Of a stretch of 64,000 bases of DNA, positions 52,208 to 61,649 are shown one piece after another (within the stretch, counting starts at the first letter, position 1; each line of letters opens with the position of its first letter). The translations under genes and the position numbers were made by a program. The notes below the pieces were generated by a model. That model made no database searches. It saw nothing but the letters and a program-made list of their open reading frames with translations, and was not told the origin of the DNA. The stretch is from the NCBI GenBank assembly GCA_029573725.1, contig JAKQDQ010000178.1, forward strand, positions 186,001-250,000, read 5' to 3'. The stretch is from Verrucomicrobiota bacterium. Its GTDB lineage: Bacteria > Verrucomicrobiota > Verrucomicrobiia > Limisphaerales > JADLHS01.

Positions 52208-54046
52208 TCAGGGAGTCGCATTGTAGGTGACCGTGTTCGGCGGCGGCGTGGCCCAGTTGAAGCGGATGGGAATCATGGCGCAGGGCATGCCCGGCGGTTG
52301 CTTGTTGGGATCAAGGAAATTCAGGTCGTAACTGAACTCCCGTTTGGGGGCGACGTAATACGACCCTGTGCCGGGCGTGATAAATTGGCCCGTGGCTTTC
52401 CGGCTGTTGAACAGGTTGATGATGGAGGTGTTCAACCAGACCTTGCGTGAGGTTGTCCAGTTTTCCAGCAAGCGCGGCAGATTATGCACCCCACCACTGA
52501 ATTGACTCGAGCCGCTTCCGGTGGACGGTACGATGCCGGTCAACAGGGCGGCATTTATCGTAATCGCCGAGGAGGGAGTGGGTCCGGTATCGCTGTCGGT
52601 GTAACTCGTCGTATCATTCCAGTTTCCAGAGAGAATGGTGAGCGCATCGGACATCAGGGCGGCGGGCACGGTGGCGGTGGTATTGGTGGTGGCCGTGCGG
52701 GTGATCCCATCCTTGCTCACGTTGTAATTATTCCACACGTAGAGCGGATTGGGCGTGGCCACACTCCAGCCGAGATTGTTATTCTTCGGCAATTCACTGC
52801 CATTCGCCAACCGCACTCCCGTTAATTTCCCGGACGTTACGGTTCGATTGTCCGCAACGTACAGAACGGTGGGATACAAACCCGCGACGGCGGGGAATTT
52901 GGACTGGACCGTTGTGTTGGTGGCAATCCATTGGCCGTATTTGGCCACGTCAATCTGGGTGGTCACAATTTCCTTGTTCTCCCGTTGATCCTTGAACCGG
53001 TTGGTAAGGCTCAGGAACGGCAGGTTGGTGGCCAGGGATTGCGGACTGGTGTTGGTATAGGTCAGGATGACCGGGCTGGGATCGGCGCCCGGGACCTGTT
53101 CGCTCACACTCTCCTGCAGCCGCAGCTGGACAACGGTGTTGCTGACGAGCAAGACCACCTGCGCCTTGTTGTACAGGCGCTCCTGTCCTTCTTGTGAGGT
53201 GGGCGACTCACCGGCCGGCGGCTGTTCGATCAGCGCGTAGGTGTTGGTCATGTTGATCGGCAGCGTAACGGATTGGGTGTTGGTGCGGTAATTGGGACTG
53301 CCATTAAATTCAACATTGCTGGCAGTGTTTCCGGTCCAGGGACCCTGCCCGTTGTTCCTGGGGTAACCGATGGCGCCCGCGGTGGTCACGGTGTTGTTGA
53401 AACGGACGGTTTGACCGGAGCCCAGGTAAATGTTGGCATTGGCATGCACCCGGCCATTGATGGTCATGGTCGCCGCGGTGCTGAATTCCAACAATCCATT
53501 ATAGAAAATCGCATAAGTGCTTAACGGCACGAGCGCCAGCAGGACATCCATTTGCGCAGTGCCCACCGTGTTGACGGCGCCGCTGGTATTGCGCGCATTG
53601 GCCACCAGCCGATACACGTTGGTGAAATACGGCGCACTGATGGTGCTTTTCCCGGCGTACTGGGAGGGCATGGCGCCCGAATAATTGCTCAACGCCTGGA
53701 TGTAAACCTGGTTGAGATTGCCCTGCGCGTCGGAAAATTCGAAATTGTTCCAAAACCCATTCTCGTTCGGAATATTGGTGCGATACAGGGAAAGGTTATT
53801 GGCGACACCACCGGGACCGAATGCCGTAAAGTCATACGCCATGCGCGCGAACACTTTTTCCAGCGCCGCCTCTGCAGCGTTGTTGTTCACCAGGTATTGG
53901 TTGCTGCGCGCGTTCAAATTGGCGACGGTGCTGGTGCGCTGCATGGTGGCGGCCAGAACAATCAAGCCCACGGCAATGAGACTCATCACCATGAGCAGGG
54001 CAAATCCGGTGTTACGACGCAGGAGGGGGATTAAACGTGTTTTCAT
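52208..54046 (-). CDS. PilX-like pilus assembly protein, very long
   Basis: 612 residues, about three times a usual PilX. The N terminus has an RxTGFALLMVMSLIAVGLIVL segment, like PilX/GspK leader plus hydrophobic helix but without the Glu at position 5. The rest is a large beta-rich domain of unknown fold (NGRVHANANIYLGSGQTVRF). GspK-like tip proteins also have large C-terminal domains and lack Glu5, so a tip role is plausible. It overlaps the pilW-like stop by ATGA. Confidence 0.75.
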   Translation of the reverse strand: MKTRLIPLLRRNTGFALLMVMSLIAVGLIVLAATMQRTSTVANLNARSNQYLVNNNAAEAALEKVFARMAYDFTAFGPGGVANNLSLYRTNIPNENGFWNNFEFSDAQGNLNQVYIQALSNYSGAMPSQYAGKSTISAPYFTNVYRLVANARNTSGAVNTVGTAQMDVLLALVPLSTYAIFYNGLLEFSTAATMTINGRVHANANIYLGSGQTVRFNNTVTTAGAIGYPRNNGQGPWTGNTASNVEFNGSPNYRTNTQSVTLPINMTNTYALIEQPPAGESPTSQEGQERLYNKAQVVLLVSNTVVQLRLQESVSEQVPGADPSPVILTYTNTSPQSLATNLPFLSLTNRFKDQRENKEIVTTQIDVAKYGQWIATNTTVQSKFPAVAGLYPTVLYVADNRTVTSGKLTGVRLANGSELPKNNNLGWSVATPNPLYVWNNYNVSKDGITRTATTNTTATVPAALMSDALTILSGNWNDTTSYTDSDTGPTPSSAITINAALLTGIVPSTGSGSSQFSGGVHNLPRLLENWTTSRKVWLNTSIINLFNSRKATGQFITPGTGSYYVAPKREFSYDLNFLDPNKQPPGMPCAMIPIRFNWATPPPNTVTYNATP

Positions 54047-54678
54047 GGTCCATCAGGAACGTGGGAGGCGGCTTTCAGTTCAGTCTTGTAATAATCGTAT
54101 TTCAACCCCGGTCCGACCGAGGTTAACGGATATTGATACTGGGCGTATTCCAACACCGTGCTGATGACCCCTTTGTGTGTCAGATCGGTGACAGTGTCGC
54201 CCCGGTAATCCTCCACCCGAAACGTCATGCTGTTGGGCGTGATATTGGTCAGGTGCGAGGCCAGCAGCGTCGGGGTGCCGGCATCCACCTGGCGCCAGAG
54301 CTGGTTGTTGGCCGTGTCAAAGTAGTAATAGATCGAATTGGAAATGGCCGCGGACGAATAGTTGAAAAAGCTGAGTTTGAGCGCCGTGCCCTGCTGGGCC
54401 GTTCCATTGGCTATCGGCGTGAAGGTCGAGCCGGACAGGGTGCCGACCCGCACGGTTTTGGCGGTTCGGATGTCCTGCAGCATTTTGTTCAAACCGACAC
54501 GGGACTGGTCGCTGGCCCCCAGTTTGCTCAGCACCAATTGGTCGTAGCGCTGTCCAAAGAGATGAATCGCGATCAGGCCGATGGTGACCATGCTGAAGAT
54601 GCTCATGCTGATCATCAGCTCCGCCAGCGTAAACCCGCGGCGGAGGCAAACAGTGCGGCTGGAGGACAGGATTTTCAT
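54043..54678 (-). CDS. PilW-like minor pilin
   Basis: 211 residues with the type IV prepilin leader RRGFTLAELMISMSIFSMVT: cleavage after Gly, Phe at +1 and Glu at +5. The C-terminal part is a beta-rich head (SIYYYFDTANNQLWRQVD). Located between the PilV- and PilX-like genes with overlapping starts and stops, as in minor-pilin operons. Confidence 0.85.
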   Translation of the reverse strand: MKILSSSRTVCLRRGFTLAELMISMSIFSMVTIGLIAIHLFGQRYDQLVLSKLGASDQSRVGLNKMLQDIRTAKTVRVGTLSGSTFTPIANGTAQQGTALKLSFFNYSSAAISNSIYYYFDTANNQLWRQVDAGTPTLLASHLTNITPNSMTFRVEDYRGDTVTDLTHKGVISTVLEYAQYQYPLTSVGPGLKYDYYKTELKAASHVPDGP

Positions 54679-55238
54679 CAGAGATTAGGATCACGATTGT
54701 CCGGCGCGAAGTACGTGGCGACCGTGTTGGTGAAATATCTTACGGCGTTGCCCTTGGCAAAAGGCCAGACGGTGTCCACCCGCATGAACTGCACCCGCAC
54801 CTTGTTCGGCAGGATGTCGTACCGCCTGATCGTCACGTAATTGGTGGCCATCACGAAATTGTTTCCGGAATACGGCAGGTCCAGAATATTGGTGGTGTAA
54901 CCCCTCACCATTGGCGGAATGCCGCCCGCTCCTCCCGTGGCGGTGAAATTCATCAGCGGCAGGTTGGTGATTTCATTCCGCTCGGCACCGGACGACGCAT
55001 CCCATACGGCCGAGCGCGCGCGCTCGATTTCCCGCAATCCCACCGCCTGCGCAGCCAGCGAATAGCCCGACCATTCGGCACGGCGTGCGCCCTGAATATA
55101 GGCCGCCAGAATGCCCCCAAACACCAGTCCGGTGATGAAGATGGCGGTGACCACTTCCACCAGGGTGAAACCTCCTGCGCGCGGTGGCGTCGCTGGATAG
55201 ATGCGGTGGGAAGTCTTCTGATTGCGGTATAACCTCAT
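54678..55238 (-). CDS. PilV-like minor pilin
   Basis: 186 residues. Prepilin leader GGFTLVEVVTAIFITGLVFG with Glu at +5. The head is short and contains SGYSLAAQAVGLREIERARS. First gene of the minor-pilin operon; its stop overlaps the start of the PilW-like gene. A sigma-54-like element lies 28 bases upstream of the start. Confidence 0.85.
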   Translation of the reverse strand: MRLYRNQKTSHRIYPATPPRAGGFTLVEVVTAIFITGLVFGGILAAYIQGARRAEWSGYSLAAQAVGLREIERARSAVWDASSGAERNEITNLPLMNFTATGGAGGIPPMVRGYTTNILDLPYSGNNFVMATNYVTIRRYDILPNKVRVQFMRVDTVWPFAKGNAVRYFTNTVATYFAPDNRDPNL

Positions 55239-55265
55239 TGTACGCCTCTAAAGCTTCTGGAATTT

Positions 55266-55281
55266 AGCAAGCGCAATGCCA
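55266..55281 (-). promoter_or_regulatory. Sigma-54-like promoter of the minor-pilin operon
   Basis: Read leftward: TGGCATTGCGCTTGCT, fitting TGGCA-N7-TTGC-A/T with exact GG-N10-GC spacing and a T before the GG half. Predicted leader about 17 bases, with GAGG in front of the ATG. Confidence 0.6.
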
Positions 55282-55356
55282 ACCCGCCGCCCGCGCAATT
55301 CCAGTGGCCCGCAGACATAAAGAGGGGTGGCTGTCTCAAGGTTGGAAAGCGGCGCC

Positions 55357-56283
55357 TCATTGTTTGCGTGCCGATGGTTTTCCGGTCGCCGGGCTTCCGG
55401 CCGGCAACTGCCGCGCCAGTTGGCGGGCCCGCTGGCCGACGATTTCCAGCAGACCCTGCAGGACGGGGGTCTGGCGCCCCTGCCAGAGCACGCCAAACGT
55501 CACCGGCTTGAATCCACGCAGGGGCAATACCCGCACATCCGGATAAAAATCCGCCTCCGGCAGTTGCACCGCCACCCCGATGCCGTAGCCGCGCGCCACA
55601 TATTCCTGGACCAGTTCAATGCTGCTGACCTCAATGCCCACGGGCCAGGCCACCCTCCTTCGGGCCAACCCCTCCTGCAGCGCCGATTGAATCAGCTCAT
55701 TGCTGGGCACCGTGATCAGGGAATCGGTAATTCGGTCCTGCGCCCACAACGCTTCCGCCGAGGCCAGAGGACTCGCTTTCGGCACCAATAAAGCCAGGGA
55801 AAGATCGAACATCGGCAGCGCGCGGATTCCGCCGGGCGGTTTGCCTCCCAGCAACCCGATCGCCAGATCGATCTCCTGATTTTGCAACCAGGCCAGGACC
55901 TCCGGATGGTAGCCCTCACGTAAAGACACCTTGAGTTTGGGAAAGGACCGTCGCAATTCCTGCAACATCTCCGGCAGAAAGCGGCGCAGGACCGTTTCCG
56001 AAGCGGCAATCCGCAAATGTTGGGAAATGCCGCCGCGCAACTTGTCGGCCATGAAACTCAGGTTGGTGAAGAAGGGTTTGCTGAAATCATACAACTCCTG
56101 GCCCGCCGCCGTCAGCGCAAACGGACGCCGGTGAAACAGGGTCACACCCAAAAATTCCTCGAGCTGGAGGATCTGCCCGCTCACGGCCGGCTGTTGGATG
56201 CCGTAGGGCATGTTCCGCACGGCGGAACTGATGCCGCCGTGCTTCGCCACGTAGTAGAATAATTCCAGATGATGGACGTTCAT
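55357..56283 (-). CDS. LysR-family transcriptional regulator
   Basis: 308 residues. N-terminal winged HTH: HHLELFYYVAKHGGISSAVR then QPAVSGQILQLEEFLGVTLF with the SQ.QL.LE-type recognition helix. The C-terminal domain has two alpha/beta lobes for effector binding (LRIAASETVLRRFLPEML, EIDLAIGLLGG). The effector is unknown. It faces the minor-pilin genes but has its own start; control of the adjacent genes is only a guess. Confidence 0.9.
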   Translation of the reverse strand: MNVHHLELFYYVAKHGGISSAVRNMPYGIQQPAVSGQILQLEEFLGVTLFHRRPFALTAAGQELYDFSKPFFTNLSFMADKLRGGISQHLRIAASETVLRRFLPEMLQELRRSFPKLKVSLREGYHPEVLAWLQNQEIDLAIGLLGGKPPGGIRALPMFDLSLALLVPKASPLASAEALWAQDRITDSLITVPSNELIQSALQEGLARRRVAWPVGIEVSSIELVQEYVARGYGIGVAVQLPEADFYPDVRVLPLRGFKPVTFGVLWQGRQTPVLQGLLEIVGQRARQLARQLPAGSPATGKPSARKQ

Positions 56284-56345
56284 TCGCGCTGGTTCCCCCG
56301 CCCGGCCCGGTCCGGCAGCGGTTGGATTTCCCCTGCCGCCAAACC

Positions 56346-56378
56346 AACCAGCCGAGCGGCGGTGGCCGTCGGCTGGTT
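56346..56378. repeat. 10-bp inverted repeat, possible weak terminator
   Basis: AACCAGCCGA at 56346-56355 and TCGGCTGGTT at 56369-56378 with a 13-base loop, between the coiled-coil gene end and the LysR start. A T-rich but broken tail follows leftward. A weak terminator or a regulator-binding site are both possible. Confidence 0.35.
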
Positions 56379-56407
56379 CGTGGCATCAGACCCTGGAAAC
56401 GCCCCGG

Positions 56408-59400
56408 TCAGTTCGGACGCCCGTTGCCCACAATGGCGAGCGCGGCTTCCCGCACATCCAGCCCGTTCCGGGCGGAGGGATGGCCGTTGCCGTTTTTCCA
56501 GTCCGTCAACATGGAAGACGCTTCCGTCAGCTTCTTCTCCATCGTTTGCACGCGTTGCAGACTTTCGGCCGCGTGACGGCGGGCTTCATCGCGCTCCTGT
56601 TCCGTCTGCGCCAGGCGCTGGTTGAGCGGCTCCAGGTCGCGTTGCAGCAGGGTGAACTGCGTTTCCCATTGCTGCTGCGTCTTTTTGTGGGCCGCCAGCT
56701 GGGCGTTCAACTGGGCGTAGAATTCCTGCTCCTGCTTCTTGTGACGCGCCTGCGCGGCCTCCTCCTTCTGCTGCATTTCCAGGCGCAGTTGCAGTTCCAG
56801 TTCCCGCAGCGCCCGCTGGCTGGCATCCGCCGCCGCCTCTTCCTGCCGCCGCTGGAAATGTTGAGTCTGGCTTTGCAGCTCGATTTCCCGCGCGGCGAAT
56901 TCGGTGTGCAACTGCTGCTCGCGCTGGCGCAGCTTGACCTCGAAGATTTCATCCTTCTGCCGCATTTCCTGCTGCCACCGGGCTTCCACGGCGCGGACGC
57001 GGGCTTCGGCCTGGCGCTGCCATTCCTGTTCATGACCGCGCAGGTCCTCGGCCCATTTGTTTTGCAGCTCGATCTCCCGGGCCACCCCCTTGGCGGTGAA
57101 TTCCTTCTCCAACTGTTGCAACTTGCCGGTGTAGCTCAACGCCTGCGCCTGCAATTCCTGTTTCAAGCGTGACTCCGCGTCCCGGGTCTGGGCCTCCAAC
57201 TGGCGCGTCCATTCCGCTTCGCGTTGCCGCAGGGTTTGCGCGGCCTGCGCCTGCATCTGCTGCTCACGCTGCTTGCTTTGGATCTGCGCGGCTTCTTCCC
57301 GTTGCTGCCATTCGTGCTGCCACTGGAGTTCCACCTCGCGCCCGCGCGCCTCCAGTTGCCGCTCGAATTCTTCTTCCCGATGGCGGAGTTGCTGTTCGGA
57401 GCGGGCCTGGGCGCGCAAGAGCCGGTCCTCCGCTTCCAGCGTGAGTTCCTGCTCCCGTTGTTTGAGCCGGCGGTCGAATTCCTCGTTCTGCTCGCGCAGC
57501 GCCTTGTCGAAATCCAATTGCTGCCGTTCCAGCCGGAATTTTTCCTGGCGCAGGATCTTGGCGTGTTCGCGCTCCGCCTCCTCCTGGGCCTGGGCCAGCC
57601 GCAGGGTGAGGGATTCGGTCTGCTGTTGCAGTTGCCGGTTGGCGTCCTCGCGATCCTCCAGTGCCTGCTTCAGGTCAAAGGCCGCTTTGGCCGCGGTTTC
57701 CTGCGCCAGCCGTTCGGTCTCCGCCGCCTTCCGCCGGGCCTGCACGATCTGCTGCTGACAGTCATCCATGACCGTCTGGATTTTCTGTTGTTGTTCCTGG
57801 AACAGGGCGGCCCGTTCCTTTTCGTAAGCGTGGCGTTGGGCATCCAGCTCCTGGCGCAATTGATTGACCCGCTCGGTCCACGCCCCTTGCCGGGCCTGCA
57901 CCTGGCGTTCGATCTCGGATTTTTGGAAGTCCAGCAGGGCGTCCTTCTCCGCCGCCGCGCGGTTGAGCGAATCCGCCAGGCTGCCGAATTTCGCGACCCA
58001 TTCAGCCTCCTTCAACTTCAATTGTTCCTCGTGCTCGGCCGCCTGCCATTTTAATTGCTCCTCGTGGGCCGTCGTGGCCGCCTGCAAGGCTTCCCGGGCG
58101 GCCTGGGCCTCCGTGGTCTTTTGCGCAAGGGTCTGTTCGGCTTCGCGCCGGGCGTCCAGAATCGCCTGGTCGCGGCTGGCCAGCTTCGTCGAAGCTTCCT
58201 TGATCAGGCGCTCGGCGCGCAAAATCTTGTGTCGTCCGGCGCGCTTGTAGAGCCGGTGCAGATTGCGGCCGAAGAAACCGGTCCGCGCCGTGGTGCGGGT
58301 GCGGGTCTGGGGTTTTTGTTCCGGTTTGAACACGGTGGAGAAGCCGATTTCCACCATCAACGTCGGCAAAAAGGCCACAATGAACGCAAACACCGGATAC
58401 ACCCAGATGCGCACCATGCTGATCTGATCCGTCAGAATGTCGCCGCGTTCCTTGGCGGTGGCGGTGATGGACATGGGCCGTTCGCCGAACAGCAGGCCGC
58501 GCACAATTTCCACCGTCGTGGCAATACGATGCACCTGCGTGTGGCGGATGGCATTCTCGCGCGCCTCGTAATAACTCTCCGCCGATTTCCGCGCCGCATC
58601 CAATTCCGCGCGCACGGCGTCAATCTTCTGCACCGCCGGCGTCAGCTCGGCGTCAATTTGCTTCTCCTCCGCCTTCCACTCCGTGGTCAAGGCGGTATAG
58701 GCCGCCAGCAGCTCCTCCCGCTTGCGATCCGCCTCCTCGCGCTTGGCGCGGGAGCGCTGGTCGAAATCCTTGCGCAACTGCTGCGCGTTGTCGCCCACTT
58801 GCGCGACGCGGTCGCGACGTTTGTTGTTCACCGCCAGCAGCTCGGCCTCCTTGGCTTTGATCTGCTCATCCAGGTCCGCCAGCTGCGTGGGCTTCATCAG
58901 CTTGTTGACCTCGCGCTCCGGCGGCACGCCCGGATCCACCGGCTGCCGCATGAGCTGGCGCATCAGGAAGCTGGCGCTCTCGTAGGCTTCCTTGTCCTTC
59001 TCGTAGGCCGTTTTCTTGTTGGTGTAATCCGCCAGCTTGGTCTTGTAGGCGTTCTCGATGCGCGCCTCCTCCTCGTTCCACTTGGTGGCGTGCGGCAATT
59101 CCGTTGCGCGCCGGGCGCGCAAATCCGCCAGCGCCTTGGTCAATTGCTCCGCATCCGCGTTGTATTGTTTGGTGATCGCCGCCTGCCGGGCCTCTTCCTC
59201 GGCCAGCTCTTTTTTCTGATAATCCGTGAGACTGATGGCGTCCTGGCGGATTTCCTCGTTGCGCTTCAGCGCTTCTTCCAATTCCGCCTTGGCCTTGGCC
59301 TTTTTCTCCGCCAGTTCCTTCAGCTTGGTTTCCCGGTCCAGCTTCTTTTGCTCGATGGCCTTCAGTTCGCCGTTCAACTGGACAATTTTAACCTCCTCGG

Positions 59401-59830
59401 TGGCGGCCTTTTCCAGCGCCGCGGCGGCGGGCTGCATGGCAATGCCCATTTCATACACGGCCATGTCTTTGACCAGTTGGAAGGTCAAGACGCAGATCAA
59501 CGGCAGACCCGCAAACAGCATGAACTTCTTATGCCACCCCGTGCGTGAAGCGGTCCAGATGGCCAGCGGCAGTTTCAACAGCTCCACCGCCAGAATCGTG
59601 GCCCCAATCGGGCCGATGCCGAAAAACGTGACCCCCATGCCCTGCGGCAGGCAAACCGCCTTTTGGTACTTCCAGCCCGTGGCCAGAATCACGTACTCCA
59701 CGATGGTGGCCATGACCAGCAGCGGGATGGTAAAATAGGAAATGCGTTTCGTTTTGATCCACTGCCAGAGGGACAGCGGGCGCGCCGCCGTGGCCGGCGG
59801 CGCAGAGTCGGGATTGGGAGAGTTATTCAT
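56408..59830 (-). CDS. Giant membrane coiled-coil protein
   Basis: 1140 residues. Three membrane helices come first (about 33-52 YFTIPLLVMATIVEYVILAT, 66-90, 103-120), then a coiled coil to about 470 rich in Glu/Lys/Arg, then a fourth membrane helix (WVYPVFAFIVAFLPTLMVEI, about 476-496), then an even longer coiled coil (560-1105) rich in Gln and Glu, such as QREQQLHTEFAAREIELQSQ. No enzyme motif is present. The layout of three helices, coil and fourth helix recalls DUF4407 proteins, from memory. It may be a structural scaffold anchored in the inner membrane. No partner gene is adjacent. Confidence 0.75.
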   Translation of the reverse strand: MNNSPNPDSAPPATAARPLSLWQWIKTKRISYFTIPLLVMATIVEYVILATGWKYQKAVCLPQGMGVTFFGIGPIGATILAVELLKLPLAIWTASRTGWHKKFMLFAGLPLICVLTFQLVKDMAVYEMGIAMQPAAAALEKAATEEVKIVQLNGELKAIEQKKLDRETKLKELAEKKAKAKAELEEALKRNEEIRQDAISLTDYQKKELAEEEARQAAITKQYNADAEQLTKALADLRARRATELPHATKWNEEEARIENAYKTKLADYTNKKTAYEKDKEAYESASFLMRQLMRQPVDPGVPPEREVNKLMKPTQLADLDEQIKAKEAELLAVNNKRRDRVAQVGDNAQQLRKDFDQRSRAKREEADRKREELLAAYTALTTEWKAEEKQIDAELTPAVQKIDAVRAELDAARKSAESYYEARENAIRHTQVHRIATTVEIVRGLLFGERPMSITATAKERGDILTDQISMVRIWVYPVFAFIVAFLPTLMVEIGFSTVFKPEQKPQTRTRTTARTGFFGRNLHRLYKRAGRHKILRAERLIKEASTKLASRDQAILDARREAEQTLAQKTTEAQAAREALQAATTAHEEQLKWQAAEHEEQLKLKEAEWVAKFGSLADSLNRAAAEKDALLDFQKSEIERQVQARQGAWTERVNQLRQELDAQRHAYEKERAALFQEQQQKIQTVMDDCQQQIVQARRKAAETERLAQETAAKAAFDLKQALEDREDANRQLQQQTESLTLRLAQAQEEAEREHAKILRQEKFRLERQQLDFDKALREQNEEFDRRLKQREQELTLEAEDRLLRAQARSEQQLRHREEEFERQLEARGREVELQWQHEWQQREEAAQIQSKQREQQMQAQAAQTLRQREAEWTRQLEAQTRDAESRLKQELQAQALSYTGKLQQLEKEFTAKGVAREIELQNKWAEDLRGHEQEWQRQAEARVRAVEARWQQEMRQKDEIFEVKLRQREQQLHTEFAAREIELQSQTQHFQRRQEEAAADASQRALRELELQLRLEMQQKEEAAQARHKKQEQEFYAQLNAQLAAHKKTQQQWETQFTLLQRDLEPLNQRLAQTEQERDEARRHAAESLQRVQTMEKKLTEASSMLTDWKNGNGHPSARNGLDVREAALAIVGNGRPN

Positions 59831-60456
59831 GGATGTGGTGGGAGCGTCAGGGACGGTGTCCTAGTGATGTGACTTTGATTACAACTCGTATTCGTTGGGG
59901 TGATGCGGGCTCAGTTCGTGATCTTGAAACCGTGCGTGGACGACGCGGGGTTTCTCCTGGTCAATCCGTCGCCCGGCGGGACCGGGCACCGGCAGTTCCA
60001 GACGTTGCCAGACACGCCGCAGGGACTCGGGGCGTTGCGGGACTATCGGGTATTCCGACCGGCCCGGCATGCGGGCGCCCGGCAGCACAACTTGATTCGC
60101 CAAACTGGCCTCCTTGTTAGCCATGCGGCGGACGGTGCAGCTTGCGTGCCGTGAGGGCTCGTTCGGAAAAACCCCCGCTTCGCCCCAGCGATTTCCTGCG
60201 GCGCAAATCAAGGGAGCCTTAAAGCCTTCCAACGGCTTGACAGCGTTTGCCGAATAATGAGGAACACCAAAAATTTCTTCCGGGGTTTTCCCGGGTTGCT
60301 CCCGGTGAAGGCCATTCTCCGGCTGCGCTGGGGGCCGCCGGCCGCCTCCTGCGCCCGCGCGGGGAATGAATGCCACCACGGTTGCCGGCCCCGGCCACCG
60401 GCAGAAATCCGTATTAAAAAATTGCGGCGGCGGTGGCGTTGAAAAACAATTCAGAC
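59831..60456. other. 626-base gap with one doubtful small ORF
   Basis: No conserved gene is seen between the coiled-coil gene and the aminotransferase. One protein-like 81-codon frame at 59879-60124 is listed separately. No promoter or hairpin was clear. Confidence 0.45.
59879..60124 (-). CDS. Doubtful small hypothetical protein
   Basis: 81 residues. Composition is balanced (for example VWQRLELPVPGPAGRRIDQE and RFQDHELSPHHPNEYEL), unlike random GC-rich frames, but there is no ribosome site and no recognised family. It sits just upstream of the coiled-coil gene on the same strand. Confidence 0.3.
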   Translation of the reverse strand: MANKEASLANQVVLPGARMPGRSEYPIVPQRPESLRRVWQRLELPVPGPAGRRIDQEKPRVVHARFQDHELSPHHPNEYEL

Positions 60457-61593
60457 ATGCAGGACCGGTGCTACCATGGCGGCGCATTCTTCGAGGCGAT
60501 CGGTCCGCAATTCGACCGCTTGGAACGGCATCAGCACGTCATCAATGCCGACGTCCTCGATGCGTGGTTTCCGCCCGCGCCGCGCGTGCTCGAAACGCTG
60601 ACCGCTCATCTGCCGTGGCTGCTGCGCACTTCCCCGCCCACGCACAATGAAGGCTTGATTCAAACCATCGCGCGGGTCCGCGGCGTGCCGGAGGCGGGTC
60701 TCCTGGCCGGTGCGGGTTCCTCTGATTTGATTTTTCTTGCCCTGCGCGAGTGGCTGCGCCGCGATTCCCGCGTACTGGTCTTAGACCCGATGTATGGCGA
60801 GTACACCCATCTGTTGGAGAAGATCGTGACGTGCCATGTGGATCGTCTGATTCTGCGCCGCGCGACGGGGTTCCAGCTTGATCCGGATGAATTGGTGGCG
60901 GCGGCGAAGCACAATTACGATTTGATCATCCTGGTGAATCCCAACAGCCCGACGGGCCGACACGTGCCGTGCGCGGAATTGCTTCCGGCACTGCAAAAGA
61001 TTCCGGCGCCGACGCGGATTTGGGTGGACGAAACGTATGTGGAATACGCCGGGCCGGGACAATCCCTCGAAACCTTTGCCGCCGCCAGTGCGAATGTCGT
61101 CGTTTGCAAATCCCTGTCCAAAGCCTATGCCTTGAGCGGGGCACGCGCCGCTTATCTGTGCGGACCGGCCGCTTTGATCGCGTCTTTACGTCCGTTGAAT
61201 CCACCGTGGGCGGTGAGTTTGCCCGCCCAGGTCGCGGCGGTGGCGGCCGTGCAGGATCCCGCCTATTACGAAGCGCGTTGGGCAGAAACGCGCCAGCTGC
61301 GCGTCCACCTGGCGCGGGAACTGGGACGCTTCCCGGGTTGGGACGTTGTTCCCGGCAGCGCCAACTTTTTGCTCTGCCTGCTGCCGTCCACCGGCCCGAC
61401 CGCCGCGACGGTGGTGGCGCGTTGCCGCGAACAAAACCTCTTCTTGCGCAATGCCGCGGCGATGGGACGCAGCCTGGGAAGCCACGCGCTGCGGATCGCC
61501 GTCAAGGACGCCCAAACCAACGCGGCGATTGTGCGCGGACTGCGATTGGCGATCGGCGCGCCGATCCCGCCTGAACCCGTCGCGCCGGTTTAA
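60457..61593 (+). CDS. HisC/CobD-like class-I/II aminotransferase
   Basis: 378 residues. PLP fold with VNPNSPTGRHVPCAELLPAL, IWVDETYVEYA and VCKSLSKAYALSGARAAYL (the PLP Lys in SLSKAYAL), ending near HALRIAVKD. The family includes histidinol-phosphate aminotransferase and threonine-phosphate decarboxylase; the present one has an N terminus MQDRCYHGGAFFEAIGPQFD with the CobD-like HGG. The reaction cannot be fixed from sequence. ATG at 60457 preferred over GTG at 60433. Confidence 0.82.
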   Translation: MQDRCYHGGAFFEAIGPQFDRLERHQHVINADVLDAWFPPAPRVLETLTAHLPWLLRTSPPTHNEGLIQTIARVRGVPEAGLLAGAGSSDLIFLALREWLRRDSRVLVLDPMYGEYTHLLEKIVTCHVDRLILRRATGFQLDPDELVAAAKHNYDLIILVNPNSPTGRHVPCAELLPALQKIPAPTRIWVDETYVEYAGPGQSLETFAAASANVVVCKSLSKAYALSGARAAYLCGPAALIASLRPLNPPWAVSLPAQVAAVAAVQDPAYYEARWAETRQLRVHLARELGRFPGWDVVPGSANFLLCLLPSTGPTAATVVARCREQNLFLRNAAAMGRSLGSHALRIAVKDAQTNAAIVRGLRLAIGAPIPPEPVAPV

Positions 61594-61649
61594 TCTCAGA
61601 TTGGCGATACGATGGGGAAAAATTTGCCAACCAAATCACGCATCAACTT

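Noticed and set aside
58055-59548. 497-codon rightward open frame opposite the coiled-coil gene
   Set aside because: Antisense shadow caused by the Glu/Gln/Lys-rich codons of the coiled-coil gene; its product is Leu/Arg/Gln-rich and repetitive.
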